A stretch of 64,000 nucleotides of DNA, taken from NCBI GenBank assembly GCA_017531225.1, contig JAFXLL010000010.1, positions 372,001 to 436,000 on the forward strand, written 5' to 3'. A program made the translations under genes and the position numbers. Shown piece after piece: positions 43,541 through 51,123 of this stretch (its first letter is position 1; each line of letters opens with the position of its first letter). The DNA is from Bacteroidales bacterium (lineage in GTDB: Bacteria > Bacteroidota > Bacteroidia > Bacteroidales > F082). Below the pieces are notes generated by a model. The model saw only the letters and a list, made by a program, of their open reading frames with translations. It was not told where the DNA came from and searched no databases.

Positions 43541-44155
43541 ATGAAAAAGATCATCCTTTCCTTCTGTTTGCTTCTAGCCGTCGTTTTATCGGCAGGAGCA
43601 CAGCCGCATCACAGACCTCGTCCTCACCAGGATTATTATACTTACAGCAATATCGGTGAAGCCCGTTTACATATTGGTGGTGAGCTCGGCATTGCCGATC
43701 CCGTAGCCTTCTTTTGGCACAGAGCACCCCGGCATTATAGCATTGGAGCCATGGGCGAGATACAGGTTGGCAGACGGCTCAGCTTGGGTTTAGGCGCGGA
43801 GTTCTACGGGACACGCATCAGTGATCAAACCTATTATGCCTATTACAACAGCGTCCCCGTTTATGGCAACATCAGGCTCAGTTCACCTGGCTATGGTACC
43901 AAAGTATTTGTGGAAGCTCGTGTCGGTTATGCCATCCCGGTAAATACCGTTAGCATGGGATATCCCACAAGCTATTACGAAACCCGAGGATTGTTCACGG
44001 GAGGAGGCGTCGGCCTGAATTGTTATGGCAACAACATCAGCATCGGAATCAATGCCATTGATCTCATGAATCGCTATGATTACGGAACTCCTGGGAGAAG
44101 CCGTGTCATTACTAATTTCTACCTCAGGTATTCCTATGCGATACCGCTGAATTAA
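43541..44155 (+). CDS. Hypothetical outer-membrane beta-barrel protein
   Basis: A 204-residue protein with a signal peptide (ending LSAGAQ), a His/Pro/Arg-rich mature N-terminus (PHHRPRPHQDYYTY) and then a Gly- and Tyr-rich alternating strand pattern (IGAMGEIQVGRRLSLGLGAEF, VFVEARVGYAIPV) fitting an eight-strand barrel. It is not assigned to a known family. The His-rich N-terminus could bind metal, which is speculation. It ends just before a bidirectional terminator. Confidence 0.65.
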   Translation: MKKIILSFCLLLAVVLSAGAQPHHRPRPHQDYYTYSNIGEARLHIGGELGIADPVAFFWHRAPRHYSIGAMGEIQVGRRLSLGLGAEFYGTRISDQTYYAYYNSVPVYGNIRLSSPGYGTKVFVEARVGYAIPVNTVSMGYPTSYYETRGLFTGGGVGLNCYGNNISIGINAIDLMNRYDYGTPGRSRVITNFYLRYSYAIPLN

Positions 44156-44165
44156 AACAAAAAAA

Positions 44166-44189
44166 GGCGACCAGATGGTCGCCTTTTTT
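44166..44189. terminator. Bidirectional terminator between the barrel gene and the DPP IV gene
   Basis: GGCGACC-AGAT-GGTCGCC hairpin preceded by A-rich and followed by T6, so it can act on both strands. Confidence 0.9.
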
Positions 44190-44192
44190 CAT

Positions 44193-46334
44193 TTACAGGT
44201 TGTCTTTAAAGTATTGCGTGATCTTCATAATCAGATGGGCACGATCCATGCCGTAAACGTTGTGGTCGTGACCAGGATACACGAAGTAATCCAACAGCTT
44301 ACCGTTGTGGATGCAGTTCTCGACAAAGACGAGGCTGTGCTGCCACATCACCACGGGGTCGGTGGTACAGTGGATCATCAGAAGCTTGCCTTCGAGTTTG
44401 TCGGTTTTGTTCTCAAGACTGGTCAACTCATAGCCTTCAGGGTTCTCTTGAGGGGTATCCATGTAACGCTCGCCGTACATGATTTCATAGTATTTCCAAT
44501 CCAACACCGGGCCGCCAGCCACACTCACCTTGAACACCTCAGGATGATTGATCTTCAGTGAAGTCGACATGAAGCCACCGTAGCTCCAGCCATCGCTACC
44601 GATACGGTCGGCATCCACGTATGGGAGGGTCTTCAGCCATTCGACACCTGTCATCTGGTCTTGCATCTCCAATTGTCCGCACTGGCGGTGGATGCATTGC
44701 TCAAAGGCCTCACCACGGTCAGCGGAACCACGGTTGTCCAGGGTGAAGACGAGGAAACCTTCCTGGGCCAGGTAGTTGAGATAGATGCCCGCGCCGGCTG
44801 TCCACTCGTCGGTGATCAGCTGGGCGTGAGGACCGCCGTACACATAGACAATCACAGGGTATTTCTTGGAGGAATCGAAGTTATAGGGCTTGATCAAACG
44901 GGTGTAGAGGGTCTGGCCGTCAACAGCCTTCAAAGTGCCAATGGTAGTTTCACCAATGTTGTAGTCCTTCAATGGGTTCTCCGCCTCATGCAGACGGCTC
45001 ACAAACTTACCACTGGCATTTTGCAGATCGACATTGTAAGGCACATCGGTGCTGGTATAGCTATCGATGAAATACTTGCCGCTCTTTGAAGGAACGATAT
45101 TATGGGTACCGTGTTCCTTGGTGATCTTGGTAACCTTGCCACTCTTGATGTCCATCACATAGCAGTGGCGTTCCAGCGGACTGACCTCTGTGCTGCGATA
45201 ATAGATCTTGCTACCATCCTTTGAGAAGCCCTCGAAGTCGGTGATGACGAACTCGCCCTTGGTGAGCTGCTGCACTTGCTTCTTACTGATGGTGTACAGA
45301 TAGAGATGGTAATAGCCGTCACGCTGGGCTTTCCAGATGAACTGGTCGGGGTTGTTGGGCAGGAAATAAGCAGGACCTTGGGGCTCCACCCACTGTTCAT
45401 CGCGATCTTCGAAAATGGTTTGGATGAACTCACCGCTGATGGCGTTGTATTCATTGAATTTCAGATGATTCTGCTCACGATTCAAAACGCCAATGTAAAT
45501 GCGCTTGTTGTCGGGGTTCCAGGTGATGGCGGTGAGGTATTGCTCCACGGGTTCACCAGTCTTTACTACGATATCCTTGCCCGTTGCCATCGTATAAACA
45601 TGCAATGTCACCTGATGGCTGGTCATGCCGGCCATAGGGTATTTGATGGGCTTGGGAGTAGCAACACGTTTGGTGATATCAACCAGCGGGTAATCGGTCA
45701 CCATGCGCTCATCCATGGAGTAGTAAGCCAATTGCGAGCCATCGGGGGACCAGAAGATGCCACCGTCGATGGCAAACTCGTTGCGGTGGACGCTCTGACC
45801 GGCTACCACGCCCTCGGGGTTATTGGTGATCTGGATCTGCTTGTCGCCGTCAGCCACATAGAGGTTGTTGTCGATGGTATAGGCGATACGCATGGTCTTT
45901 TCGCAGATCTTCTGATTCTCAGCACCTTGTGGCACGGTGGTCAGCAGCTCAATGGTCTTCTTCTTGATGTCGAGACGGTTGAGGGCGATGCCATCCTTGC
46001 CCAAAGCGTAGAAGTAGGCCTTCTGGTCGTTGAGCCAAGTGAGGTTGGGGATGCGCTTGAGGCTGTCGATGCCCGCCTTATTGGCGTAGGTGTTGAGTTC
46101 ATCGAGGGTCAGGAAGGTAGCTTCTTTCTTGCCGCCAGGCATCATAGTGACGATGTTCTTGCCATCGACTTTCATGAGGATATCTTGATCGCCAACCCAT
46201 TTCAGCTGGGTGGGACGTTGGGCGTAGAGGCTTCTGTTGTTATAGGAAGCGTCAGCGGGTGTGAAGAACTTCTTTTCCTGGGCACCGGCAGTGAGTGCCA
46301 GGGCAAGGATGAGGAACAGGAATAGCTTTTTCAT
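44193..46334 (-). CDS. Dipeptidyl peptidase IV (S9 family)
   Basis: A 713-residue secreted serine peptidase removing X-Pro or X-Ala dipeptides from peptide N-termini. A signal peptide (MKKLFLFLILALALTAGAQ) leads into an eight-bladed propeller (about 40-470) with DPPIV_N features such as DGGIFWSPDGSQLAYYSMDE. The alpha/beta-hydrolase domain has the nucleophile Ser584 in GWSYGGFMS, Asp in TTDPVVMW and His in PGHDHNVYG. The length fits bacterial DPP IV (about 710-740). It is probably periplasmic and feeds peptide fermentation with the other peptidases here. Confidence 0.93.
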   Translation of the reverse strand: MKKLFLFLILALALTAGAQEKKFFTPADASYNNRSLYAQRPTQLKWVGDQDILMKVDGKNIVTMMPGGKKEATFLTLDELNTYANKAGIDSLKRIPNLTWLNDQKAYFYALGKDGIALNRLDIKKKTIELLTTVPQGAENQKICEKTMRIAYTIDNNLYVADGDKQIQITNNPEGVVAGQSVHRNEFAIDGGIFWSPDGSQLAYYSMDERMVTDYPLVDITKRVATPKPIKYPMAGMTSHQVTLHVYTMATGKDIVVKTGEPVEQYLTAITWNPDNKRIYIGVLNREQNHLKFNEYNAISGEFIQTIFEDRDEQWVEPQGPAYFLPNNPDQFIWKAQRDGYYHLYLYTISKKQVQQLTKGEFVITDFEGFSKDGSKIYYRSTEVSPLERHCYVMDIKSGKVTKITKEHGTHNIVPSKSGKYFIDSYTSTDVPYNVDLQNASGKFVSRLHEAENPLKDYNIGETTIGTLKAVDGQTLYTRLIKPYNFDSSKKYPVIVYVYGGPHAQLITDEWTAGAGIYLNYLAQEGFLVFTLDNRGSADRGEAFEQCIHRQCGQLEMQDQMTGVEWLKTLPYVDADRIGSDGWSYGGFMSTSLKINHPEVFKVSVAGGPVLDWKYYEIMYGERYMDTPQENPEGYELTSLENKTDKLEGKLLMIHCTTDPVVMWQHSLVFVENCIHNGKLLDYFVYPGHDHNVYGMDRAHLIMKITQYFKDNL

Positions 46335-46360
46335 AGGTTGATCGTTTTGGAATTTGATGG

Positions 46361-46368
46361 CAAAGTTA
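46361..46368 (-). promoter_or_regulatory. Promoter of the DPP IV gene (minus strand)
   Basis: Minus-strand TAACTTTG matches the Bacteroidetes -7 box, 26 bp ahead of the start at 46334. Confidence 0.55.
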
Positions 46369-46400
46369 TAAAAAACTGCGCATGGCTTCCACTATTATTG

Positions 46401-46408
46401 TACTTTTG
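46401..46408 (+). promoter_or_regulatory. Promoter of the HAD lipoprotein gene
   Basis: TACTTTTG matches the Bacteroidetes -7 box, 43 bp before the ATG at 46452. Confidence 0.5.
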
Positions 46409-46451
46409 CTTGTTAAATTACTATTGTTGAATCATCACAATAAAAACACCT

Positions 46452-47525
46452 ATGATGAAGAAAAACAATTTTTTGGTCATCGTCCTCTTGTGCGCCTTCG
46501 TGCAGGGGACTGTACTGACTTCGTGCAGCGAGCAAAAACGACTCACAAAGAAGGAGTATTTCACCCTGTGGAACTCCTGCGAGGCGCTGACAACGTTGAA
46601 GGCTTATGTGGAGGACGTGACCACCCCCACCTCGGCCAACTTCATTCCGAAGGAGGACCGCATCGCCACCTTCGACATGGACGGCACCTTCATCGGCGAG
46701 CTTTACCCAACCTATTTCGAGTATAACCTGCTCGAATACCGTGCGTTGGATGACACGACTTACTCCAAAACCGCCCCAGAGGATGTCCGTGCGGCGGCGC
46801 AAGCCATCCGCGACTTCGTCCGCAACGGCACCCCTCTGCCCGATCATTTCGACATGATCCATGCCCATGCGGCGGCCAAAGCCTACGCTGGCATGACCCT
46901 AGACGAGTTCGATGCCTACGTCAAGACCTACGCTGCCAATACCCCCAACGGCTTCACCGGCATGACCTACGCCCAGAGCTTTTACAAGCCCATGCTCGAA
47001 GTGTTCAACTATCTCGAGGACAATGGCTTCACCAACTACGTCATCTCCGGTTCCGACCGCTTCATCTGCCGTTCCCTCTGCGAGAGCATCGGCATCGAGC
47101 CTAACCGCGTCATCGGCATGGACGTGAGACTCGTCTCCAGCGGCCAGGGCGACGAGGAGGGCGTCAACTACACCATGAGCAGCAAGGAAGACCTCATGCG
47201 TGCCGACGAGCTGATCATCAAGAACCTCAAGACCAACAAGGTGTTACAAATCAGCCAGGAGATAGGCAAGGTGCCCGTGCTGTCGTTCGGCAACAGCAGC
47301 GGCGACTGTGCCATGCACAACTATTGTGCCGGTAACACCAAATACCGTACTGAGGTCTTTATGCTGGTGGCCGACGACGATGCCCGCGACCATGCCGACC
47401 TTAAGGAAGGCGCCCGACGCGAGGCCCTATGGCGCGAAGCCGGCTACATTGTCATCTCAATGCACGACGACTTCCGCACCATCTACGGCCCTGGCGTCAC
47501 CAAAGTGGGCTTCACATTCAAATAA
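46452..47525 (+). CDS. HAD-superfamily phosphatase, lipoprotein
   Basis: A 357-residue HAD hydrolase with a lipoprotein signal (lipobox LTSC, Cys25), so it is anchored in the cell envelope. Motif I is FDMDGTFIGE (Asp75, Asp77), motif II lies in YVISGSDRF, and motif IV is SFGNSSGDCAMHNY. The arrangement resembles the phosphoserine-phosphatase-like branch with a helical cap. Secreted HAD enzymes act on phosphomonoesters; the substrate is unknown. It converges on hydG across a hairpin. Confidence 0.85.
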   Translation: MMKKNNFLVIVLLCAFVQGTVLTSCSEQKRLTKKEYFTLWNSCEALTTLKAYVEDVTTPTSANFIPKEDRIATFDMDGTFIGELYPTYFEYNLLEYRALDDTTYSKTAPEDVRAAAQAIRDFVRNGTPLPDHFDMIHAHAAAKAYAGMTLDEFDAYVKTYAANTPNGFTGMTYAQSFYKPMLEVFNYLEDNGFTNYVISGSDRFICRSLCESIGIEPNRVIGMDVRLVSSGQGDEEGVNYTMSSKEDLMRADELIIKNLKTNKVLQISQEIGKVPVLSFGNSSGDCAMHNYCAGNTKYRTEVFMLVADDDARDHADLKEGARREALWREAGYIVISMHDDFRTIYGPGVTKVGFTFK

Positions 47526-47546
47526 ACAATACTAGCTCTTAAGACA

Positions 47547-47579
47547 CAGAGGGTGGCCAAAACTTTTGGTCACCCTCTG
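47547..47579. terminator. Hairpin between convergent HAD and hydG genes
   Basis: CAGAGGGTG and CACCCTCTG pair as a 9-bp stem with further pairing inside (CCAAAA/TTTTGG). T-runs after the stem are weak on both strands, so termination is likely but not certain. Confidence 0.6.
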
Positions 47580-47603
47580 ATCTATTAAAATTCAAGATCT
47601 CTC

Positions 47604-49058
47604 TTAGAAATAAAGGTCTCTCTCGCCTTGCTTGATCCTCTCAATACGAGATTTGAGCTCGTCGAGGAACTTCGGATCGACGTTCTTGAAGTTGTTCTCG
47701 ATAGTCTTCCATCCTTTGGCGGCCACTTCAGGTGTGGCGTAGTCCACCAGATACTCGCTGAGGGTGAGGATGGCATTCGGAGTGCAGTAGCGCTTGATAA
47801 AGCCCGGCACGCTGAATTCCATGAAATGCTCGCCCGTACGGCCCAAACGGTAGCAGGCCGTACAGAATGAAGGAATGAAGTCGTGATCCAACAACTTGTC
47901 AATGATCTCGCCCAAGGAGCGGTCGTCGCCAATCTTGAACTGCTCACGGTGCAGGTTCTGGTCCTCCTGCTTGTCACTATTCTTTTCCTCTTCCTCGTGA
48001 TGGTATTTGTAGTCACCAATTTGAAGATTGGTGCCGCCGTCGATTTGCGAGATGCCGTATTCGATGGCCTTGGCGCGGAAGGCGGCGTCTTCACGGGCGG
48101 TCAAAATCATACCCGTGTAAGGCACGGCCAGACGGAAGATGGCGATGATCTTCTCGAAGGTGTCGTCGTCGACGAAGTACTTCTTATCAATGCTCAAGCC
48201 CGAAGCATCCTTGATACGTGGGAACGAAATGGTGTGTGGACCCACATTGAAGCAAGCCTCCAGGTGGTTGGTATGGCGAATCATGGCCAGCACCTCATAA
48301 CGCCAGTCGTATAAGCCGAAGAGGATACCGAGGCCATTGTCGTCAATACCGGCCTGCTGGGCGCGGTCCATCGAGGTGAGGCGGTAGTTGTAGTCGCCCT
48401 TCTTGGTATTAATCGGGTGGTATTCGTTATAGATCTCGGGGCAATAAGTCTCCTGGAAAATCTGATAGGTGCCGATGCCCGCCTCTTTCACGACGCGGAA
48501 GCCTTCCACATCCAGCGGAGCGGCGTTGATGTTCACACGGCGGATGCTACCTTTGCCTTTCTTGGTGGCGTAGGTGACCTTCACAGTGTGGGCGATGTAC
48601 TCAGGGGAGTATTTCGGCGACTCGCCATAAACGAGGATAAGGCGTTTCTGACCATCGTCCTCCAGGGCTTCTACGTTACGAACCAACTCCTCATCGGTCA
48701 ATGTGGTTCTGACCTGCTCTTTGTTGGAGGAGCGGAATCCGCAATAAACACAGTTATTAACGCAGTAGTTGCCCACATACAAGGGGGCGAACAGTACGAT
48801 GCGGTTGCCGTAGACGCGGCGTTTTAGCTCACGAGCGCCTTCCTTGATCTCTTCCACCAGCTTAGGATCGGTGGTGTTGACCAACACAGCGGTCTCTTCC
48901 ATGGTCAGACGGTTCTTGTCCAACGACTTTTGGATGATTTCATGCACACGCTCAGGGGTGCTCTTGGTGTTGTTGATGTAGTCCCAGATTTCTTCTGAGT
49001 CAATAAATGGACGATTCGGCTCGTCGGGAATTCTGCATTTTTCAGGATGGAATTGCAT
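47604..49058 (-). CDS. hydG: [FeFe]-hydrogenase maturation radical SAM enzyme HydG
   Basis: HydG cleaves tyrosine to make the CO and CN ligands of the H-cluster. The 484-residue protein has the radical SAM CX3CX2C motif (Cys99, Cys103, Cys106 in YCVNNCVYCGF) and the C-terminal CX2C (Cys399, Cys402 in FCTACYRLGRTG) that holds the dangler iron cluster. That second motif and the length separate it from ThiH. A Glu/Lys-rich stretch (YHHEEEEKNSDKQEDQ) lies shortly before the C-terminal domain. It ends the TM1266-hydF-hydG run, 11 bp after hydF. Confidence 0.95.
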   Translation of the reverse strand: MQFHPEKCRIPDEPNRPFIDSEEIWDYINNTKSTPERVHEIIQKSLDKNRLTMEETAVLVNTTDPKLVEEIKEGARELKRRVYGNRIVLFAPLYVGNYCVNNCVYCGFRSSNKEQVRTTLTDEELVRNVEALEDDGQKRLILVYGESPKYSPEYIAHTVKVTYATKKGKGSIRRVNINAAPLDVEGFRVVKEAGIGTYQIFQETYCPEIYNEYHPINTKKGDYNYRLTSMDRAQQAGIDDNGLGILFGLYDWRYEVLAMIRHTNHLEACFNVGPHTISFPRIKDASGLSIDKKYFVDDDTFEKIIAIFRLAVPYTGMILTAREDAAFRAKAIEYGISQIDGGTNLQIGDYKYHHEEEEKNSDKQEDQNLHREQFKIGDDRSLGEIIDKLLDHDFIPSFCTACYRLGRTGEHFMEFSVPGFIKRYCTPNAILTLSEYLVDYATPEVAAKGWKTIENNFKNVDPKFLDELKSRIERIKQGERDLYF

Positions 49059-49069
49059 GATTGAATGTT

Positions 49070-50218
49070 TTATTTGTTGAATATTTGAATTGATCTATTG
49101 AAAACACCCGTCATAAAGGCGATGGCCATGCCGTAGTTGCTGATGGGAATGCCTGCCTTGACGGCGAGGTTGGTGCGATTGAAGAGTTGCTTTCTCGTAG
49201 CCACGCAGCCTCCGCATTGGATGGCCATGGCATATTGCTCAATGTTATTAATTGGCGTTAAACCCGCCACATAATCGAATTGGATGTTTTTACCCGTAAA
49301 TTTACGAATCAAGTTGGGCAGCTTCACCCGGCCGATGTCGCCACAGCTGATCTCATGGGTACAGGATTCCAGCATGAGGATCTTGTCGCCATCTTTCAGC
49401 TCAGCCAGATGCGGCGTGCCTTTCAGGTAATTCTCGAAATCGCCTCTAAGTCTTGCCAACAAAATGCTAAAGCTGGTGAGTCTGACTTCTTCGGGGACGA
49501 TCTTGCTGACCATGGCAAAGGCTTGTGAGTCAGTGACCACAAGGTTGGGATGTGGCATGGTATCGAAGTATTGCTGAAGGTTGGTTTCCTTCAAAACAAC
49601 GCAGATGCAGTCGTTGTCGAGCGCATTGCGGATGGCCATTACCTGAGGCAGGATCAAGCGGCCTTCGGGGGCCTCAGCGTCAATGGGAGTCACTAACACC
49701 ACCACGTCGTTGGGCTTTACGATGCCACCCAACATGGAGGTTTTCTTATAGGCGCTTTCAGGAATGGCTTGCTTTAAAGCGTCAATCACTGGTTGAAGGT
49801 CATCTTTCAGTACGTTGAGATTGATGGCTTCGTTTCTCGAAACGCCTTCAAACAGGTTGTTGACCATGACAAACGGAACGTCGTATTCCTTGAACTTCTC
49901 GATCAGTTGGGTTTCAGGCTCACCATAGTGATTGTCAGCGACAACAAGAATGGCACAGTCAATCTCTTTGAGGGTCTGATAGGTCTTCTCCACCCTTTGC
50001 TTTCCGAGTTCCGAAGTATCGTCAATGCCTGCTGTATCAATCAAAATCACGGGACCGATACCGAAGATCTCGATGGATTTCTTCACCGGATCGGTGGTGG
50101 TGCCCGCTTGGTCGGAGACGATAGCGATATTCTGTCCCGTCAACTTATTGATGATGGAACTCTTGCCGCTGTTGGTACGGCCGTAGATGCCAATATGAGG
50201 ATTGAGATCACGAGGCAT
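49070..50218 (-). CDS. hydF: [FeFe]-hydrogenase maturation GTPase HydF
   Basis: HydF is the scaffold on which the diiron part of the H-cluster is assembled before transfer to the hydrogenase. The 382-residue protein has an N-terminal Era-like GTPase domain (P-loop GRTNSGKSS at 13-21; AGTTTDPV; DTAG) and a C-terminal cluster-binding domain with CTH and, further on, CGGC. The length is normal. It lies between the TM1266-type regulator and hydG; a heptad repeat fills the gap to the regulator. The structural hydrogenase is not in this window. Confidence 0.95.
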   Translation of the reverse strand: MPRDLNPHIGIYGRTNSGKSSIINKLTGQNIAIVSDQAGTTTDPVKKSIEIFGIGPVILIDTAGIDDTSELGKQRVEKTYQTLKEIDCAILVVADNHYGEPETQLIEKFKEYDVPFVMVNNLFEGVSRNEAINLNVLKDDLQPVIDALKQAIPESAYKKTSMLGGIVKPNDVVVLVTPIDAEAPEGRLILPQVMAIRNALDNDCICVVLKETNLQQYFDTMPHPNLVVTDSQAFAMVSKIVPEEVRLTSFSILLARLRGDFENYLKGTPHLAELKDGDKILMLESCTHEISCGDIGRVKLPNLIRKFTGKNIQFDYVAGLTPINNIEQYAMAIQCGGCVATRKQLFNRTNLAVKAGIPISNYGMAIAFMTGVFNRSIQIFNK

Positions 50219-50220
50219 GG

Positions 50221-50248
50221 GTTAATAGATAAAAGATAAAAGTTAATA
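50221..50248 (-). repeat. Heptanucleotide tandem repeat (4 units) ahead of hydF
   Basis: On the plus strand GTTAATA, GATAAAA, GATAAAA, GTTAATA in tandem. The array fills the gap upstream of hydF and runs 6 bases into the 3' end of the regulator gene. Relative to transcription it is the pyrimidine-rich strand, opposite to most other arrays. Confidence 0.85.
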
Positions 50249-50494
50249 GTTTTCTTTTTGTTTTAGCAAAGCTGATTTCACTTCTATACCCTCAATACGA
50301 CCGAGTTGCCCAGTGAGCGAGCCAATGCGGTCAGTAGTGCCTTCAAACACCACGGAAATCAAACTATAATCTTGTCTTGGGAAGCCTTGACGGCAGATGA
50401 TGATGTCGGCGTGACGCGACAACACTTCATTCAGTTGCGGTGCCGACTGACGGTCACCGACATAGATGATGACGGTTCCTATTCTCTTTTCCAT
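50243..50494 (-). CDS. TM1266-type iron-only hydrogenase system regulator
   Basis: An 83-residue ACT-like protein of the small family linked to [FeFe]-hydrogenase maturation genes. IGTVIIYVGDRQSAPQLNEVLSRHADIIICRQGFP, followed by LISVVFEGTTDRIGSLTGQLGRIEGIEVKSAL, fits the TM1266 pattern; it was named a putative regulator from context and resembles the NikR ligand domain. Here it heads the set TM1266-hydF-hydG. The last codons are part of the heptad repeat preceding hydF. Its direct role is unproven. Confidence 0.88.
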   Translation of the reverse strand: MEKRIGTVIIYVGDRQSAPQLNEVLSRHADIIICRQGFPRQDYSLISVVFEGTTDRIGSLTGQLGRIEGIEVKSALLKQKENY

Positions 50495-50580
50495 TTGTAA
50501 TTACTTCAGGATCAGATGTTTAATACTTTTCTCCGCTTTGATGTCAACGCATGGTCTTCATCTCGGCACTTTTGGAACTG

Positions 50581-50588
50581 CAAAGATA
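50581..50588 (-). promoter_or_regulatory. Promoter of the TM1266-hydF-hydG operon (minus strand)
   Basis: Minus-strand TATCTTTG matches the Bacteroidetes -7 box. It lies 86 bp ahead of the start at 50494, leaving a leader of about 80 bases, long enough to hold a control site. Confidence 0.5.
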
Positions 50589-50592
50589 GGAT

Positions 50593-50600
50593 TATTTTTG
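50593..50600 (+). promoter_or_regulatory. Promoter of the lipoprotein and M1 peptidase genes
   Basis: TATTTTTG (-7 box) with TTG at 50572-50574 and an 18-base spacer. A second box, TAACTTTG, follows at 50601-50608 but is very close to the ATG at 50613. Confidence 0.65.
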
Positions 50601-50612
50601 TAACTTTGCTCC

Positions 50613-51110
50613 ATGAAAAAGACATTATTGCTTCTGTTTCTTCCATTTATGTTCCTGGTAGCCTGCCAGGAAAAGGTGGAATATCCCATTGAACCGAGGA
50701 TTTCCTACGAAGGCATCACATACCTGATAGATGCCGACAGCACCCTTACGGGTGAGGTCATCCTCAGCATCGGTTACACCGACGGCGATGGCGATTTGGG
50801 CCTTGATGATGCCGACACGCTCTATCCTTTCGGGCCTAACGATCCACATTATTACAACCTCATCATCGATTATCTCCGTTGGGACGGAACGCATTTCGTC
50901 ACTGACACCATCAACTTCAATGTGCGATTCAAGCGATTGCTGTTCAACAACGAAGTGAAGGCCATCTCGGGCACCATCGACAACACCATCATGTTGCTCA
51001 ACCCGTTTGCACCCGACGACACCGTAAAACTCAAGGCCCATATCATCGATAGGGCACTTCACGAGAGCAACACCATCGAAACGGATCCAATCTGTTTTAA
51101 AATGAATTGA
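50613..51110 (+). CDS. Hypothetical lipoprotein
   Basis: A 165-residue protein with a lipoprotein signal peptide (MKKTLLLLFLPFMFLVAC, lipidated Cys18). The mature part is beta-rich and acidic, with a Gly-Asp segment (YTDGDGDLGLDDADTLYPFG) that resembles a calcium-binding loop, then an Ig-like strand pattern. I recognise no named family, though similar small lipoproteins are common in Bacteroidetes. It is 13 bp upstream of the M1 peptidase gene on the same strand, so the three genes 50613-53875 probably form an operon. Confidence 0.75.
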   Translation: MKKTLLLLFLPFMFLVACQEKVEYPIEPRISYEGITYLIDADSTLTGEVILSIGYTDGDGDLGLDDADTLYPFGPNDPHYYNLIIDYLRWDGTHFVTDTINFNVRFKRLLFNNEVKAISGTIDNTIMLLNPFAPDDTVKLKAHIIDRALHESNTIETDPICFKMN

Positions 51111-51123
51111 AAAACTACTAGAT

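Noticed and set aside
47604-49058. Reading hydG as thiH
   Set aside because: The C-terminal CX2C motif (399/402), the length and the hydF neighbour are specific to HydG.
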